Shown here: positions 34,986 through 44,952 of the stretch, one piece after another
How positions within the stretch are numbered: the first letter of the stretch is position 1
Layout: each line of letters starts with the position of its first letter
NCBI GenBank assembly: GCA_946122785.1
Contig: CAMGYJ010000002.1
Location: 43,922,495 to 43,986,494, forward strand
Length of the DNA stretch: 64,000 nt
Origin: Linum tenue
Taxonomy: Eukaryota > Streptophyta > Magnoliopsida > Malpighiales > Linaceae
Reading direction: 5' to 3'
Notes under the pieces: model-generated
Databases searched by the model: none
Told to the model about the DNA's origin: nothing
The model's input: the letters and a program-made list of their open reading frames with translations, nothing else
Translations under genes and position numbers: made by a program

Positions 34986-34989
34986 AAAC

Positions 34990-35514
34990 TTGGCATGTGT
35001 GTCAGAGTGTTGGTTTTGGGAACCCTTCTCATACGTAGCATTTTTCAATCATGCCAATGGCCTCTTGTCTAGCGTCCATGGCCATCACATGACACTACCA
35101 TGGACCTCTTAATCATGCATATGGCCCTGCTCGTGAGGCGGCATGGACTTTTTAGACTTAGTAATTTTATCTCCTTTGAAGATAGGCTTATTGTGGCATT
35201 ATCACATGACTTGGGATTTTCCCCACATCCATAGCCCCTCTCGTTGAGATGGCATGTACTTCTAGATTATAGATGGGCATGGCCTTCTTCTTGAAGCGGC
35301 ACGTCCCTCTCCAGACTTAGTTTATTTTTTATACAATCTCGTGGCATGGCATGGCCTCCTACGAGAGGCCCATGTCTCTCATAGAATCATATCCATGCTC
35401 ACTATGACTTAGTGGCTTGGGCATAAAATCAATATTCATAAGGCCCAACTTTAATAACATTAATTTTTATAATTTATGTGGCCTTATAAAATCATTAATT
35501 ACCTTGTAACTCAC
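34990..35514 (+). mobile_element. Repeat F, left part, split by element A
   Basis: Matches the right-hand part of the F copy at 62700-63270 (AATCATGCC.ATGGCCTCTTGTCT, CATCACATGACA, …TGATAGGCTTATT-like block, AATTACCTTGTAACTCAC). It stops at 35514, where the LTR of element A begins, and resumes at 44663/44668. Confidence 0.85.
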
Positions 35515-36885
35515 TGATAGCATCGTATTTGCACGTGTTTTCACTCTGGTTTCCTGTCCATTTTGGCTCGAATTGATTGTTCCTTGGCCTATTTTACGCT
35601 AGGTTGTGTTGTTTTGTCGTATTTCAGGTCCTAGCAAGTAAAGAGGTGCATAGGCGCAAGTTTCGGGTCATTTGGAGGTCAAATGGCGAAGCACAGACAG
35701 AATTACGGGCAGCCCCTGCTAAATTACGGCCGTAATTAGCCAGGGCATGCCCGTAATTAATTGGCCGAGCCTTCTCCCCAGTAATTCTTCTCGGTGGTAA
35801 AATTACGGGCAAGACCCCAAGAATTACGGCCGTAATTCCCAAATTACTGGCGGTAATTGGGAAATTACGGGCGTATTTCCTCCTCCTGCAGCTTAAGTGA
35901 AACGTGCGTTTTGGTGTGAATTACGGGCAGGAAGTGATTACGGCCGTAATCCTGAGTCGGGTTTTTGGAGGCAGATTCGAGCCAAGGAGGGAGAATTCGA
36001 TTTTGGGAGCAAAAACAGAGTTTTAGAGAGAGAAAGAGCGAAGAACAAACCCTAGGAGCTAATTTGGAGTGGATTTCTCATCATTGAAGCCCAGATTGCG
36101 TCCCTAGGAGTGAAGATTGACATCCCAGAGCAGATTTTCCTCATCTTTATGAGTATGGCTACTCTGATTTCTGTTTTCCTTTCTCTCTCTATGGAGTAGA
36201 ACCTTTCTCTCACTTGGGTATGAAGAACCCTAGTTCCTTGTGTTAGGGATTTGATTGTAATGACTTGGGATGATATTACTATTTGATTTTAATCGAATGA
36301 TGCATGTTTATTGAATTGATTTGAGTCCGATCAGCTTTTCTCAATTTCTGCTGCAACCTGAGATAGATAGAATCTGATTAGGTTGTTAGAGCCTCTTCAT
36401 TCGATAGTAGTAGATTGGCTATACGAGAGTTAGCCAGGTTACTGCTTTGTACTGGTGTTCTTGGCGCCAGTAGTGGAGTTCTGTGTTCATAGCCTCAGCT
36501 TTCTATCCCGGTGAAGACTAGTCGTCTGCCGGGTAGTTAGACTGAGAGGGCTTGGTCAGCTTAAGAGATTCCAAGCTACTGTCGGATCTTCCGCAGTCTA
36601 ATCAACAGTAAATCAACCCAGGGAATTACAATTGAACCTAACTAAGGGGCTAGGGGGACTCAATCCCGAGTGACTCTTGCCTGCTTTAGAAAACCGAACA
36701 ATTTACTGCTTTCTTGTTGCTTTTACTTTTCACAACAATCACTCGAACTAGTTTGCTAGATAATAGAGAATCACGGAGTAAGCAGTAGATCTAGACCCCG
36801 GGTTGATAATTAAACTTGCCTGTTACTGCATTCCCGGACTGCGATTACACTTGGTCGCAGTTTGGTGTTGTGTTTTGGCGTGTCA
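35515..36885 (+). repeat. Element A 5' LTR
   Basis: 1371 bp, TGATAG…GTGTCA. It carries the palindrome array at 35700-35952, an AAACGTGCGTTTTGG block at 35900-35913 and a promoter-leader-like stretch (GTTTTAGAGAGAGAAAGAGCG) at about 36021-36041. Confidence 0.9.
35700..35952 (+). repeat. Palindromic word array in element A LTR
   Basis: Half-sites AATTACGGGC (35701, about 35801, 35864, 35920), full palindromes AATTACGGCCGTAATT (35723-35738 and 35823-35838; a GATTACGGCCGTAATC form at 35937-35952) and a reversed half-site GCCCGTAATT (about 35749). The order half, full, reversed half recurs. In the 3' LTR the third group still has its reversed half-site; here a 16-bp deletion removed it. Confidence 0.9.
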
Positions 36886-36891
36886 AGTTTT

Positions 36892-36909
36892 TGGCGCCGT
36901 TGCCAGGGA
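36892..36909 (+). promoter_or_regulatory. Element A primer binding site
   Basis: TGGCGCCGTTGCCAGGGA, one mismatch to the complement of the 3' end of plant tRNA-Asp(GUC), six bases after the LTR. Confidence 0.9.
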
Positions 36910-37027
36910 ACCTCTAGGTTATTGGGAAACGTGATAATTTGTTACTCTACCTTTTTCATTATTGCATTTTTCTTTTCCACCTGTGTGCCTTCACGGGTTG
37001 TTTCTGCTGACTGTGTGCAGGTAGTGC

Positions 37028-38335
37028 ATGACCCGTAGCCAGTCGGGAGATCTACTGCCGTTAGACCAGGAGCTTGAACGAACTTGCAGGAACTTCAAGC
37101 GGGCTCTAAAGGCACGACTGGCTGCGGAGGAGGAGCTATCACAGCTGCAGTTAGAAGAAGAAGAAGGCGAGATGGCTGATCCAGAGAACCGTGATGTGAT
37201 CCCGGAGGAGCAGACCATGGGATCCTACTGGACCGCCAGGGCTGCAGACATGAGGTCAGCCATTCAACACCCTCATGTCCCAGCCAACAACTTTGAGGTG
37301 AGCACCTCAGTGATCACCATGCTGCGCGGTTCAGTGGTGTTCCGTGGTAAGGAGGGAGAGTGCCCTCGATCACATCTCAGGCGATTCCACGAGCTCATCG
37401 ATGGAATCAAGATCAATGGGGTACCAGCAGATGCCATCCAGCTGAGGTACTTCCCATTCACTCTGGAGGGGCAGGCCAAGGAGTGGCTAGACACTCGACC
37501 TCCGGGCTCCATCACCACGTTCGCCAACCTGGCGGACAAGTTCCTCACCCGCTACCATCCTCCATCCAAGACAGTTGATCTCCAGAAGCAGATTACACAT
37601 TTTTCTCAGGATGAGGATGAGACCATCAGGGATGCTTGGGAGAGGTACACCAGCCTCTTTCTCAGGTGTCCCAACCATGGTTTCAACGATGCGTTCAAGG
37701 TGGGCACCTTCTATCACGCCCTCTTCCCGGAGGACAAGCAGCTGATCGATTCGGTTTGTGGCGGGAACATGCTGACCAAAACCCCGCCACAGCTGAATCA
37801 ACTCTTTGAGGAGATGGCGGAGAACGGTTATGACTGGGGCACTGCCAGGAGATCGCGACGAGCACCTGGACGGGGTGTGCATGCTGTGGGCACCCAGTCA
37901 TCTGATTTGGTGCAGGTGGTATCGAAGCTGGTCTCAGCTATCGATCGTTCCGGGATGATTCCAGGGACCGGACAGCAGCAGACGATGCTCTGCCAATGGT
38001 GCGAAAGCACCCATCATACGGTGGAGGACTGCCAGGCGATGAAGGAATCAACCACACCCCAGGAGCAGGTGAACTTCATCAACAATGTCAGGCGCAATGA
38101 CCCCTACAGCAACACGTACAATGAGGGGTGGCGCCAGCATCCTAACTTCTCCTGGGCTGGGCCAAATCCCAAACCACCAGCTCCCCAGGGACCACCAGGC
38201 TTCCAGCGGCCACCATATCAGCCCAGACAGGGGCAATTCCAACAGCAACAACAGTCTCTCTATCAGCCCATGCAGGGGCATGCTGCTCAATCACAGCCGC
38301 GACCTTTCCACAGCCAGGTGCAGCCCCTGCTGCCC
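37028..38335 (+). CDS. Element A gag
   Basis: Starts MTRSQSGDLLPL. An acidic, Glu-rich N-terminus is followed by the retrotransposon gag domain at about residues 149-242 (QAKEWLDTRPP, FANLADKFLTRYHPPSKT, ITHFSQDEDETIRDAWERY, FYHALFPEDKQLIDS). A CCHC zinc knuckle begins at residue 322 (C-QW-C-ESTH-H-TVED-C), then a Gln/Pro-rich tract. This is the structural protein that would form virus-like particles and bind the RNA. The frame is continuous to about 38335, where a single-base shift moves coding to the frame that opens at 38338; beyond that point this frame only runs on by chance to 38617. Confidence 0.85.
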
Positions 38336-38337
38336 CA

Positions 38338-39798
38338 GTGCAGAATGATCAGATGGCTGAACTGCGGGACTTGGTGGGTTCTCTCGCCAGTACTAGTGCT
38401 CAGAAATTCAACACCTTTGAGCAGTTCATGGAGAAGGCCTCGGGTAAACTCCTGGCTCTTGAAGCTGGCCAGAGGAACACACATGCCGTTTTGCAGGATA
38501 TGCAGACCCAACTGGGGAGCGTGGCCCAGGCAGTGGCTCAAAGGGCTCCTGGTACTCTACCCGGGCAGACCATCCCTCATCCGCCGACCCCGGATGAGCG
38601 CTGCAATGCCATCATGACCAGGAGTGGCAAGCTGACTGTTGATCCCCCTGCTCGGGAACCGGAGAGAGAAAGCCCTGTTGCAGCATCTCCAGCGGTTGAA
38701 CAAGAAGTAGAGAAGGAGGTTGAGGTGCCTGCACCTAAACCGCAACCAGTAGTGAAGGAGTATGTCCCTAAACTCCCTTTCCCTACTCGGTTGCACAAAG
38801 ACAGGCTGGAGGCAGAGTTCGAGACCTTCATGGCCATGCTTAAGAAGCTGAATGTCCAAGTGCCCTTCTTGGAGGCACTATCGCAAATGCCGAAGTATGC
38901 GAAGTTTCTGAAAGAGCTTCTCTCAAAGAAGCAGAAGCTGAGTGAACTGGCCACTGTGGAGCTCAGCGAGGAGTGCTCGGCTATTCTGCAGAACAAGCTT
39001 CCGCAGAAGAAAAAGGACCCAGGTAGTTTCACTATCCCGTGCTCTATTGATAAATTGCATGTAGAGAAGTCCTTGGCGGATTTAGGTGCTAGTATCAATG
39101 TTATTCCATTTAAATTGTTCATGAAACTAGGCCTAGGTGAACCCCGTGCTACTAGGATGACCCTTCAATTATCTGACAGATCTGTCGTGCATCCTAGGGG
39201 TATAGTGGAAGACCTTCTGGTTAAGGTTGGCAAATTCACATATCCTGTGGATTTTGTTATCCTAGACATCAGTGAGGACACAGAAGTGCCTCTTATACTG
39301 GGAAGGCCTTTCCTGGCCACCGCCAAGGCTCTCATAGATGTGCATGATGGGACCTTAGTTTTGAGGGATGGCGAGGAGCGAATAACGTTTTCAGTTGCTA
39401 ACTCTATACCTGCTTCGTCACCTCTGCATGTTGTATCTCACCAGGAGCACGAGTCTGTCGTGTATCCTTCTGTGCTGCCTATTTTGCAGGACCCGCCTCC
39501 CACACCTTCGCCGCCACTCCTGACCACTCCATCACCAAAAATACAGATCAAGGAGGAGTGGCGGCCGAAACTGCAGGCAGCTAAGCCTGCTCGAAAGGAA
39601 GCCGGGGACCACTACGAGCTGGTCCCGCCCCCACCTTGGCCATCCGAGTATTCACTCGCTTGCATCTTGCCGGATGGCCAAGTCGAGCTGGCAAATGCAG
39701 GTGGCCACATTCGTCGCGTACATGGCCACCACTTGAAGTTGTACCTCAAGAGCGATGTGGATCCGCTCTTGAAGGCACCTGATCCTACACTTCCCTGA
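38338..39798 (+). CDS. Element A gag tail, aspartic protease and integrase-like end
   Basis: 486 codons, in the frame shifted relative to gag. Order: a QFMEKASGKL/LEAGQRN coil-like region, a NAIMTRSGK block common before the protease in Athila elements, then LPFPTRLHKDRLEAEFETFM. The retropepsin-like protease has its active site as DLGASI at about 39079-39096, LQLSDRSVVHPRGIVEDLLVKV, VDFVILDI and ILGRPFLATA. After about 100 Pro-rich codons it closes with LACILPDGQVELANAGG…RVHGHHLKLYL, which resembles the extreme C-terminus of gypsy integrases. Reverse transcriptase, RNase H and the integrase core are missing between. Element B has the same arrangement. Confidence 0.85.
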   Translation: MQNDQMAELRDLVGSLASTSAQKFNTFEQFMEKASGKLLALEAGQRNTHAVLQDMQTQLGSVAQAVAQRAPGTLPGQTIPHPPTPDERCNAIMTRSGKLTVDPPAREPERESPVAASPAVEQEVEKEVEVPAPKPQPVVKEYVPKLPFPTRLHKDRLEAEFETFMAMLKKLNVQVPFLEALSQMPKYAKFLKELLSKKQKLSELATVELSEECSAILQNKLPQKKKDPGSFTIPCSIDKLHVEKSLADLGASINVIPFKLFMKLGLGEPRATRMTLQLSDRSVVHPRGIVEDLLVKVGKFTYPVDFVILDISEDTEVPLILGRPFLATAKALIDVHDGTLVLRDGEERITFSVANSIPASSPLHVVSHQEHESVVYPSVLPILQDPPPTPSPPLLTTPSPKIQIKEEWRPKLQAAKPARKEAGDHYELVPPPPWPSEYSLACILPDGQVELANAGGHIRRVHGHHLKLYLKSDVDPLLKAPDPTLP

Positions 39799-39825
39799 GC
39801 ATCCATACTGGCGTCCAGCTAAAAG

Positions 39826-39870
39826 ACGGTAAAGAAGCGCTTGTGGGGAGGCAACCCCACCACGGTTTTC
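39826..39870 (+). promoter_or_regulatory. Conserved block after the coding region (element A)
   Basis: ACGGTAAAGAAGCGCTTGTG followed by GGGAGGCAACCCCACCACGG. It lies 28 bases after the stop. The same block occurs after the coding regions of B (50851-50889, minus) and C (57800-57839, minus). GGGG…CCCC can pair as a small hairpin. Confidence 0.8.
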
Positions 39871-40063
39871 ATTTCTATCCTTTTTCCTTTTAATTTTTGT
39901 CGTTTTCAAGTCATTGAGTCTGTCTGGAGTCTTTCTGGAATGTTCCTCGTGTCCCGGATGGTCTATTTTGGTCTATGGTGGTGTAATTTTTGAACCGGGG
40001 CACGGTTGGGTTTGGATGTTCGAATTTGCAGCTTAAAAACTGGAGAAAAAGGGCCCTCGGCAG

Positions 40064-40308
40064 TAAAATTACGGGCATGGGGGGGCTAATTATGCCCGTA
40101 ATTTATCTACCCCCTGCCCGTAATTAATTCAGCACAGAAAAGACTGAAAAAGGGCTCGGCATAGAAATTACGGGCAAGGGGGTAAGAATTACGGCCGTAA
40201 TTCTTGATACCCCTGCCCGTAATTCGCCCAGAGAGGGCAATTTGCTCTCGGCCTTAAAATTACGGGCAAGGCCGGGGGAATTACGGCCGTAATCCTGCAC
40301 GTAATTCC
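40064..40308 (+). repeat. Internal palindrome array of element A
   Basis: Uses the same words as A's own LTR: half-sites (T)TACGGGC near 40068, 40168 and 40260, full palindromes at 40187-40202 and 40279-40292, reversed half-sites at about 40093, 40116 and 40214. The group at 40166-40225 is nearly a 60-bp inverted repeat. A TTTAAAAAG at about 40321-40329 and a CT-rich stretch follow. Confidence 0.9.
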
Positions 40309-41130
40309 CCCCGCGCCTCGTTTAAAAAGTGTCGGCCGAGACACATCCCTCTCTCTCTCCTTCATTTTTCTGGTCACTTTCTCTCCCCTCTCACCAGAAA
40401 ACTCTAACCAACTCTTCTCCGGTGGTTTTCCGGCCATATCTCGCTCATCGGAGGTCCAAATCAAATTCCGAGACCACCCCCGTGCTCCTCTCGTCGGCGC
40501 CCACAAGTCTATACCAGTGGGGTCGAGTTTCGTGGTGGTTTTGGTGCTTGGGGCTTCATTCCCCAAAGTTTTGGGTCAGTTTTGCTCCGGTGAAGTCGCC
40601 GGCGACGAAACTCCGGCGAGCCTCCCGGCGAGTTTCCCGGCGATTTTTGTGGTCTCTCGGCCTTCCCTTACCCTCCCCACGATATCCTCTTGTGCCTCCA
40701 GGTGTGCTTCTATACTTTTACTTGTCATTTGTGGAGGATTGATATTGTGGGTTTCGTGAGGAATTTCGGGTATGGGTTTGTGCTTGAATTAATTCGGTAG
40801 GCCCCTTTGTTGCTTGCTTTGTTTGCTTATCTTTCGGTTGGCCTACCGAGTAATATGAGTTGTGATTGTTCTACTTGGAGCCTAATCTGCTGTCCGGGTT
40901 TCTAATCCGAGGGCTCCAAGTGCGTTTGAGTTTCTGTGAATGGTGACTGCTTCTGATTGGTTGTGAATGGTGAATGATCTGATTGGTTATGAATGTTTTT
41001 CCTTTCTCGGGGCCTAGTCCACTGTCCGAATTTATGATTCGAGGGCCCCGGGTGAGGGTGATTGTGACCTCACCATTGACGAATTTCCATGTATGTTTTT
41101 GGATTTCTGCTGTTTTGTGGCTGCAGGAAA
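40309..41130 (+). other. Putative leader and intron of the third ORF
   Basis: A CT-rich start, a CCGGCGA-rich middle (about 40600-40660) and a good donor CCAG|GTGTGC (intron from 40702). A good acceptor GTGGCTGCAG ends at 41126, five bases before the ATG at 41131. The short open frames at 40329-40742 and 40517-40759 look incidental. Confidence 0.5.
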
Positions 41131-42135
41131 ATGAACACGTTCTTGAATCTGCTCGACGCCGACCAGAGGACGACTTTGCGGGACATCCGCCGCCGCAAAG
41201 TCGTTCATCACCACTACCTTGACTGGAGGGTCTTCGAGGAGCTGGGTGCTCGCGAGGCAATGGAGGTTGCCATCCGCGCTTTCTCTTGGCGCCGCCTCCT
41301 CTGCCTTGCTGAGCCGATTTACCAGGAGCTCCTCTGGGAGTTCTACTCCACCTTCGAGCATTTCCGGACCCATGCGGGCGAGCACGGCAACGCCATCCAG
41401 TTCCGACTCGGAGGGGAGTTCTACTCCCTCAGCTATGACGATTTTGGTCGAGCACTGGGGCTCCTTCCACCATTCCCCTGTCACCTGGCCATCGAGGAGC
41501 CCGACAGTCCCATCTTTCGGGACCAGCAGTTCTTCGAGAGGATCTGCCTCCCGGAGTATACTGGAGCTGTTTTCACCCCGGGCCACACCACGGCCACTCA
41601 GCTGCGACCAGAGTGGCGCATCATCAACCAGCTGCTGGGGAAATCCTACACCCCCAGCGAGGGCTCCACCAGTCATCTTCAGCTCCGCACCCTTCATTGC
41701 CTGCACTCCATGAGCCACGAGACGGACAACCTCCATTTTTCCTCTCTTATCGCCCGGACCGTTGCCAAGCATAAACGGTGTAATAGACGCCTGGCGTGTG
41801 GGCCGGTGGTCACTGCCCTGGCGCGGTACTACAACGTCGATCTCTCCAGGTTCACTCTCATCCAGGAGGCGACGCCATTCTCCAGGGAGACCCTCCGGCG
41901 CCAGCTGATACTGGAGCGCGAAGGGAACGTGACCTGGATCCGGGGCCTGCCTCGCCCTGTTCCTCGTGCACCAGAGGGTGAGGAGCCACCAGAAGCCAGT
42001 GATGCTGCAGCCCGTCGAACCACCCGCCGGACGAGGACTCGGCCCACCCCCTCTGCACCGGGCGACTCCACTTCCGGTGCCGGCCCGTCTGCTACGCAGC
42101 TAGGGCTGGCAATCGGTTTCCCGGTTAGCGGCTAA
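41131..42135 (+). CDS. Element A third ORF (Athila ORF / plant transposon protein type)
   Basis: 334 codons starting MNTFLNLLDADQRTTLRD. It contains a block typical of the extra ORF found in Athila-like elements: FEELGAREAMEVAIRAFSWRRLL, EFYSTFEHF, FRLGGEFYSLSYDDFGRALGL, then LARYYNVDLSRFT near residue 240. An Arg/Pro/Ser-rich tail follows. The function of this family is not established. It sits where an envelope-like gene is described in some Athila elements, but I see no signal peptide or membrane segment. The 3' end is lost: the final codons run into LTR sequence and the stop TAA (42133-42135) comes from the LTR. Confidence 0.75.
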   Translation: MNTFLNLLDADQRTTLRDIRRRKVVHHHYLDWRVFEELGAREAMEVAIRAFSWRRLLCLAEPIYQELLWEFYSTFEHFRTHAGEHGNAIQFRLGGEFYSLSYDDFGRALGLLPPFPCHLAIEEPDSPIFRDQQFFERICLPEYTGAVFTPGHTTATQLRPEWRIINQLLGKSYTPSEGSTSHLQLRTLHCLHSMSHETDNLHFSSLIARTVAKHKRCNRRLACGPVVTALARYYNVDLSRFTLIQEATPFSRETLRRQLILEREGNVTWIRGLPRPVPRAPEGEEPPEASDAAARRTTRRTRTRPTPSAPGDSTSGAGPSATQLGLAIGFPVSG

Positions 42136-42840
42136 ATTACGGCCGTAATTAGCCAGGGCATGCCCGTAATTAATTGGCCGAGCCTTCTCCCCAGCAATTC
42201 TTCTCGGTGGTAAAATTACGGGCAAGACCCCAAGAATTACGGTCGTAATTCCCAAATTACTGGCGGTAATTGGGAAATTACGGGCGTATTTCCTCCTCCT
42301 GCAGCTTAAGTGAAACGTGCGTTTTGGTGTGAATTACGGGCAGGAAGTGATTACGGTCGTAATCCTGCCCGTAATTCGCCCTGAGTCGGGTTTTCGGAGG
42401 CAGATTCGAGCCAAGGAGGGAGAATTCGATTTTGGGAGCAAAAACAGAGTTTTAGAGAGAGAAAGAGCGAAGAACAAACCCTAGGAGCTCATTTGGAGTG
42501 GATTTCTCATCATTGAAGCCCAGATTGCGTCCCTAGGAGTGAAGATTGACATCCCAGAGCAGATTTTCCTCATCTTTATGAGTATGGCTACTCTTATTTC
42601 TGTTTTCCTTTCTCTCTCTATGGAGTAGAACCTTTCTCTCACTTGGGTATGAAGAACCCTAGTTCCTTGTGTTAGGGATTTTATTGTAATGACTTGGGAT
42701 GATATTACTGTTTGATTTTAATCGAATGATGCATGTTTATTGAATTGATTTGAGTCTGATCAGCTTTTCTCAATTTCTGCTGCAACCTGAGATAGATAGA
42801 ATCTGATTAGGTTGTTAGAGCCTCTTCATTCGATAGTAGT

Positions 42841-44183
42841 TGATAGACCGTCATTTACACATGTTTTTACCCTCATACTTACACCGTTTGAGGTGTTGAT
42901 TCTCGTGTTTTAGGCCGATTTCACGCTAGGTTGTGCTTGTTTGTGTTATTTCAGGTCCTAGTACGTGAATGAAGGCTTAGGAGCGAGTCTGGGGTCGATT
43001 GGACGAAGAACGGACGAAGGGCGAGCTTTTGGAGGAGTGCACGGGCAGACCAGGAGGCTGCACGGCCGTGCACTAGGGCCTTTTGGCCGTGCGGGTTGGT
43101 GCGAGAGCTTGCACGGGCACATTCCAGGCTTGCACGGCCGTGCGCCTGGCCGTGCAAGGAGGCTGAGCTTGAATAAATGAAACGGCGCGTTTTGAGAGTT
43201 GCACGGCCAGAATGGGGTGGTGCACGGCCGTGCACCTGCCCGTGCACCTGGGGAAATCCGGTTTTAGTGCCTAATCCGAGCCAAAAGTGGGAGAATCGTG
43301 TTTTCAGAGCAAAAACAGAGCCCTAGAGAGAGAAAGTGCGAAGAACTCATCCTAGAAGCCGTCTTGGAGCTGGATTTCATCGAATCGAGCCTGGAGATCG
43401 TCATAGGAGTGAACATCATCGGCCCGGAGCAGATTATCCTCATCGTTATGAGTATGACTAATCCGATTCTTGTTTTCTCTTCTCTCTCTATGGAGTAGAA
43501 CCCTTCTCTCACTTGGGTATGAAGAACCCTAGTTCCTTGTGTTAGGGATTTGATTGTAATGACTTGGAATGATATTATTGTTTGATTTTAATCGAATGAC
43601 GCATGTTTCATGAATTGATTTGAGTCTGATCAGCTCGTCTCAATTTCTGCTTCAACCTGAGATAGATAGAATCTGATTAGGTTGTTAGAGCCTCTTCATT
43701 CGATAGTAGGAGATTGGCTATACGAGAGTTAGCCAGTTTACTGCTTTGTACTGGTGTTCTTAACGCCAGTAGTGGAGTTCTGTGTTTATAGCCTCAGCTT
43801 TCTATCCCGGTGAAGACTAGTCGTCTGCCGGGTAGTTAGACTGAGAGGGCTTGGTCAGCTTAAGAGATTCCAAGCTACTGTCGGATCTTCCGCAGTCTAA
43901 TCAACAGTAAATCAACCCAGGGAATTGCAATTGAACCTAACTAAGGGGCTAGGGGGACTCAATCCCGAGTGACTCTTACCTGCTTTTGAAAACCGAACCA
44001 TTTCCTGCTTTCTTACTGCTTTTACTTTTCACAACAATCACTCGACTTAGTTTGCTAGATAATAGAGAATCACGGAGTAAGCAGTAGATCTAGACCCCGG
44101 GTTGATAATTAAACTTGCCTATACTGCAGTCCCTTTCATTGGTTACACTTGGCCATTGTTAGGTGTTGTGTTTTAGCTTGTCA
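42841..44183 (+). mobile_element. Solo LTR inside the element A 3' LTR
   Basis: 1343 bp, TGATAGACC…CTTGTCA, with a perfect 5-bp target duplication GTAGT (42836-42840 and 44184-44188). It is related to the LTR of A over most of its length, but its palindrome array (43037-43249) uses TGCACGG instead of AATTACGG. A solo LTR forms when the two LTRs of an element recombine. Confidence 0.95.
43037..43249 (+). repeat. Palindromic word array, TGCACGG type
   Basis: Three groups: TGCACGGGC … TGCACGGCCGTGCA … GGCCGTGC; TTGCACGGGC … TTGCACGGCCGTGC … GGCCGTGCAA; TTGCACGGCC … TGCACGGCCGTGCA … GCCCGTGCA. The GAAACGGCGCGTTTTG block lies between the second and third groups. Confidence 0.9.
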
Positions 44184-44667
44184 GTAGTAGATTGGCTATA
44201 CGAGAGTTAGCCAGTTTACTGCTTTGTACTGGTGTTCTTGGCGCCGGTAGTGGAAATCTGTGTTCATAGCCTCAGCTTTCTATCCCGGGGAAGACTAGTC
44301 GTCTGCCGGGTAGTTAGACTGAGAGGGCTTGGTCAGCTTAAGAGATTCCAAGCTACTGTCGGATCTTCCGCAGTCTAATCAACAGTAAATCAACCCAGGG
44401 AATTACAATTGAACCTAACTAAGGGGCTAGGGGGACTCAATCCCGAGTGACTCTTGCCTGCTTTAGAAAACCGAACAATTTACTGCTTTCTTGTTGCTTT
44501 TACTTTTCACAACAATCACTCGAAATAGTTTGCTAGATAATAGAGAATCACGGAGTAAGCAGTAGATCTAGACCCCGGGTTGATAATTAAACTTGCCTGT
44601 TACTGCATTCCCGGACTGCGATTACACTTGGTCGCAGTTTGGTGTTGTGTTTTGGCGTGTCACTCAC

Positions 44668-44701
44668 CAATGTGGTACAAGATAATTTTTGGGTGTAAAC
44701 A
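44668..44701 (+). mobile_element. Repeat F, right end after element A
   Basis: CAATGTGGTACAAGATAA… up to TGTAAACA, matching 63268-63301 exactly as far as I can see. Confidence 0.85.
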
Positions 44702-44952
44702 ATTGTCCCCCAACTACTTAGTGCATAAGGATATGGACTAAGCAGTTGAGACCTAACACCAACTCACGTAAATATCGAACACCATGCCACCAATTTTTTT
44801 CTTAGCCAAGTTTTCATTCTTACACAAAACCACCTTGTCCTAGAGAACAAGAAATAAATCAAGTCACCTGCCTTTGATTCCCCCCCCCCCCCCGTGAACT
44901 CATGCATGGCCATGCATTAATCATAGCCTTGGAACCCTTCCACCTCAATTCC
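44702..44952. other. Unassigned sequence
   Basis: No ORF or recognised repeat. A run of about 14 C lies at 44880-44893. Confidence 0.35.

Larger units (their letters stand above)
35515..44662 (+). mobile_element. Element A: Athila-like Ty3/gypsy retrotransposon without reverse transcriptase
   Basis: 5' LTR 35515-36885, tRNA-Asp primer site 36892-36909, gag and protease (37028-39798), a conserved block (39826-39870), an internal palindrome array (40064-40308), a third ORF (41131-42135), and a 3' LTR that starts truncated at 42131 and ends at 44662, interrupted by a solo LTR. Target duplication CTCAC at 35510-35514 and 44663-44667. Reverse transcriptase, RNase H and most of the integrase are absent. 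LTR copies differ by about 15 substitutions in roughly 1180 compared bases, so the insertion is young. It needed enzymes from another element. Confidence 0.9.
42131..44662 (+). repeat. Element A 3' LTR, 5'-truncated and interrupted
   Basis: 42131 corresponds to 35718 of the 5' LTR, so about 203 bp of LTR, the purine tract and the end of the third ORF are deleted. The LTR runs 42131-42840, is broken by the solo LTR, and resumes 44184-44662. Confidence 0.9.

Noticed and set aside
35700..35952. CRISPR-like regular repeats
   Set aside because: Units are palindromic words with irregular spacing inside LTRs of a plant retrotransposon; there are no spacers of even length and no cas genes.
40329..40759. 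ORFs in the leader before the third ORF of element A
   Set aside because: Low-complexity translations without a family pattern, better explained as leader and intron.
41131..42135. Envelope protein gene in element A
   Set aside because: No signal peptide, membrane segment or furin-like site is seen; position alone does not support it.
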